Shown in pieces: positions 8,547 to 9,377 of a stretch of DNA of 9,377 nucleotides. This stretch comes from Candidatus Solibacter sp. (GTDB lineage: Bacteria > Acidobacteriota > Terriglobia > Bryobacterales > Bryobacteraceae): assembly GCA_017883345.1 (NCBI GenBank), contig JADGNT010000143.1:1-9377 (forward strand). The letters are read 5' to 3'. Both the position numbers and the translations under genes were made by a program. The notes beneath the pieces are model-generated. The model did not search any database. It was not told where the DNA came from and saw only the letters and a list, made by a program, of their open reading frames with translations. Position 1 is the first letter of the stretch. Each line of letters opens with the position of its first letter.

Positions 8547-9023
8547 ATGACCGACAAACCGTTACCGCCTCCCACTGAGGCCGCCATTTTCGAAGCCGGA
8601 TATCTGGCCTCCACCCTCCGCGCCCGCCGTGAATTCACCTGGGCGCAGCGTGCCGCCATCATGAAGGTTCTCACTGGCGCCGCGCCCGACCCGCGGGTTG
8701 CCGTCCCGGAGACTCCCCAACCCAGACTCCGCAGCTTCGCCCTGATTCTGGCGCGCTGCGAATCCGCCGCCACCCTGCTCGGTTGGCGCAAACAAATCAG
8801 CCCGGAACAGAAACGCCGCCTCGATGCCGCCGTCCACCGCCTCCAGGAAGCCGCCGCCCAGGTTGCCGTCCGCGCCTCCGTGCATCCCGTGCCGGTAACA
8901 CGTTTTGACCGCGTTACCTCTCCTTTGAAGCCGGGCGCGGCGCGGGCCCCCCTGGGGCAGGCGCCTTACCGCCCGGCCAACGGATCAGCCGGCCAACGGG
9001 ACACACGTGTCCCGCTTTTTTGA
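8547..9023 (+). CDS. Unrecognised 158-residue protein with repeat-derived C-terminus
   Basis: Codon bias in the first 110 residues fits a real gene. The start at 8547 is preceded by GGAG nine bases upstream; in-frame ATGs at 8490 and 8493 would add 18-19 residues of low quality. Two segments are predicted by eye to be helical: residues 12-43 (EAAIFEAGYLASTLRARREF and the stretch after it) and about 61-108, including SPEQKRRLDAAVHRLQEAAA. There is no signal peptide, membrane segment or metal-binding motif. The last 15-20 residues, ending GQRDTRVPLF, are encoded by an 11-base direct repeat and a palindrome, and the stop codon lies in the T-run after the palindrome. The original C-terminus may therefore have been replaced or extended. 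I recognise no family and assign no function. It lies 243 bases before nuoB with repeats between, so a shared operon is unlikely. Confidence 0.6.
   Translation: MTDKPLPPPTEAAIFEAGYLASTLRARREFTWAQRAAIMKVLTGAAPDPRVAVPETPQPRLRSFALILARCESAATLLGWRKQISPEQKRRLDAAVHRLQEAAAQVAVRASVHPVPVTRFDRVTSPLKPGAARAPLGQAPYRPANGSAGQRDTRVPLF
8973..8999 (+). repeat. 11-base direct repeat in the 3' end of the hypothetical gene
   Basis: CCGGCCAACGG occurs at 8973-8983 and 8989-8999, a 16-base period. The second copy runs directly into the following palindrome. Sixteen is not a multiple of three, so the copies are read in different frames of the protein. Confidence 0.8.
8997..9021 (+). terminator. Hairpin plus T-run, intrinsic-terminator-like, overlapping a stop codon
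   Basis: Perfect 8-base arms CGGGACAC and GTGTCCCG flank AC at 8997-9014, followed by C and six Ts at 9016-9021. This has the form of a factor-independent terminator for the hypothetical gene. The TGA at 9021-9023 begins on the last T, so the terminator lies inside the coding frame. It also forms one end of a repeat pair, so termination may be incidental. Confidence 0.55.
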
Positions 9024-9088
9024 ATTCCGCGCAACTAAGTCTTTTATTTGCAATATGCGCATCGCGAGCAGTGGGACATGCGTGTCCC
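8997..9088. repeat. Pair of GGGACA/TGTCCC palindromes bounding a 58-base spacer
   Basis: The palindrome at 8997-9014 is echoed at 9073-9088, where GGGACA and TGTCCC flank TGCG. The spacer is AT-rich at first (a TTTTATTTGCAATA stretch) and contains ATGCGCAT at 9055-9062. Two similar palindromes bounding a short unique segment suggest a small dispersed element about 92 bases long. I cannot confirm other copies from this window. Confidence 0.65.
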
Positions 9089-9155
9089 GTTCCCGGGGCT
9101 CATGGAACCGCTCGACGACACCCAGTGCCGCGTATCCCTCCGCTTCGAATGACCG

Positions 9156-9240
9156 TGGCATAAGGGGGTACCCTCTGGGTCGCCTTGTGCATCCGAGCGC
9201 AGCTCGGAAGTAAGCCTGCACAAGGCGGAGCCTTATGCCA
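9156..9240. repeat. 85-base nested inverted repeat upstream of nuoB
   Basis: Outer arms TGGCATAAGG (9156-9165) and CCTTATGCCA (9231-9240) are perfect 10-base complements. Inside them GCCTTGTGCA (9182-9191) and TGCACAAGGC (9217-9226) are also perfect. At the centre TCCGAGC and GCTCGGA (9192-9208) flank GCA. The whole forms a long cruciform-like structure with exact ends, like a miniature inverted-repeat element. It has no coding potential and ends 26 bases before the nuoB ATG. Confidence 0.85.
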
Positions 9241-9248
9241 CGAGCGCG

Positions 9249-9257
9249 TGATAAAAT
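9249..9257 (+). promoter_or_regulatory. Possible extended -10 element of nuoB
   Basis: TGATAAAAT contains TAAAAT preceded by TG and one base, the extended -10 pattern. Nine bases separate it from the ATG at 9267, again predicting a very short leader. The region where a -35 would lie falls in the 3' arm of the 85-base inverted repeat. Confidence 0.45.
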
Positions 9258-9266
9258 GCGCTTGAG

Positions 9267-9377
9267 ATGTCTTCTTTCATCCAAAACCAGTTTGAGCAGA
9301 ATATCGTCACCACCAGCGTGGACCACGTGTTCAACTGGGCGCGCGAATCGTCCATCTGGCCGCTCACCTTCGGTCTG
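9267..9377 (+). CDS. nuoB: NuoB-like subunit of NADH-quinone oxidoreductase, 5' part only (runs off the window)
   Basis: The frame from ATG 9267 stays open to the window edge, giving 37 residues. After a variable N-terminus it reads NIVTTSVDHVFNWARESSIWPLTFGL from residue 12, the conserved lead-in to the NuoB/PSST [4Fe-4S] (N2) cluster; the next residues, outside the window, should contain the paired cysteines. NuoB passes electrons to quinone in respiratory complex I. Codon bias matches the neighbouring genes. The ATG is preceded by CTTGAG rather than a strong binding site. nuoA, which usually comes immediately before nuoB, is not in the 243 bases upstream. A NuoB homologue from a group 4 hydrogenase or another complex I-like enzyme is possible but fits less well. 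Confidence 0.85.
   Translation, partial: MSSFIQNQFEQNIVTTSVDHVFNWARESSIWPLTFGL

Noticed and set aside
8985..9326. 113-codon minus-strand frame across the repeats and antisense to nuoB
   Set aside because: It reads through both palindromes and the 85-base inverted repeat, then antisense to the conserved NuoB start. Repeat-generated.

Overview
The window is GC-rich bacterial chromosome with strong G/C bias at third codon positions. Gene content and the abundance of short palindromic repeats between genes suggest an Acidobacteriota soil bacterium (Bryobacterales/Solibacter-like). That placement is an inference from style; there is no rRNA or other marker to confirm it.

Layout. Positions 2-235 hold the 3' end of an unrecognised protein with an Asn-Pro-x repeat. 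About 300 bases without a convincing gene follow. Positions 541-5933 carry a tight six-gene plus-strand operon for a bidirectional, NAD-linked [NiFe] hydrogenase (group 3d type): hoxE, hoxF, hoxU, hoxY, hoxH and the maturation protease hoxW. Most junctions are ATGA overlaps, so the genes are probably co-transcribed and translationally coupled. Facing the operon is a minus-strand, probably exported nucleoside hydrolase (7045-6005). Divergent from that is a Gfo/Idh/MocA-family oxidoreductase (7222-8250). An unrecognised 158-residue protein (8547-9023) follows. The window ends inside the first 37 codons of a nuoB-like gene (from 9267), which opens a respiratory complex I locus or a relative of one.

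How the genes work together. HoxY and HoxH form the hydrogenase module (proximal [4Fe-4S] cluster and Ni-Fe site). HoxE, HoxF and HoxU form the diaphorase module, which carries electrons through a chain of Fe-S clusters to FMN and NAD+. HoxW trims the HoxH C-terminus after nickel insertion. The hyp genes needed to build the Ni-Fe cofactor are not in the window. The oxidoreductase, nucleoside hydrolase and hypothetical protein have no evident tie to hydrogen metabolism.

The most distinctive feature is a set of palindromic repeat clusters in nearly every gap: 2712-2771 (inside the 3' end of hoxF), 5935-5974, 7073-7182, 8973-9088 and 9156-9240. Two of them run into reading frames and appear to have supplied new C-terminal residues, to HoxF and to the 158-residue protein. 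Three genes also have a -10-like hexamer only 8-9 bases before the ATG, which suggests nearly leaderless mRNAs. I see no CRISPR array, tRNA, rRNA, transposase or clearly novel multi-gene system.
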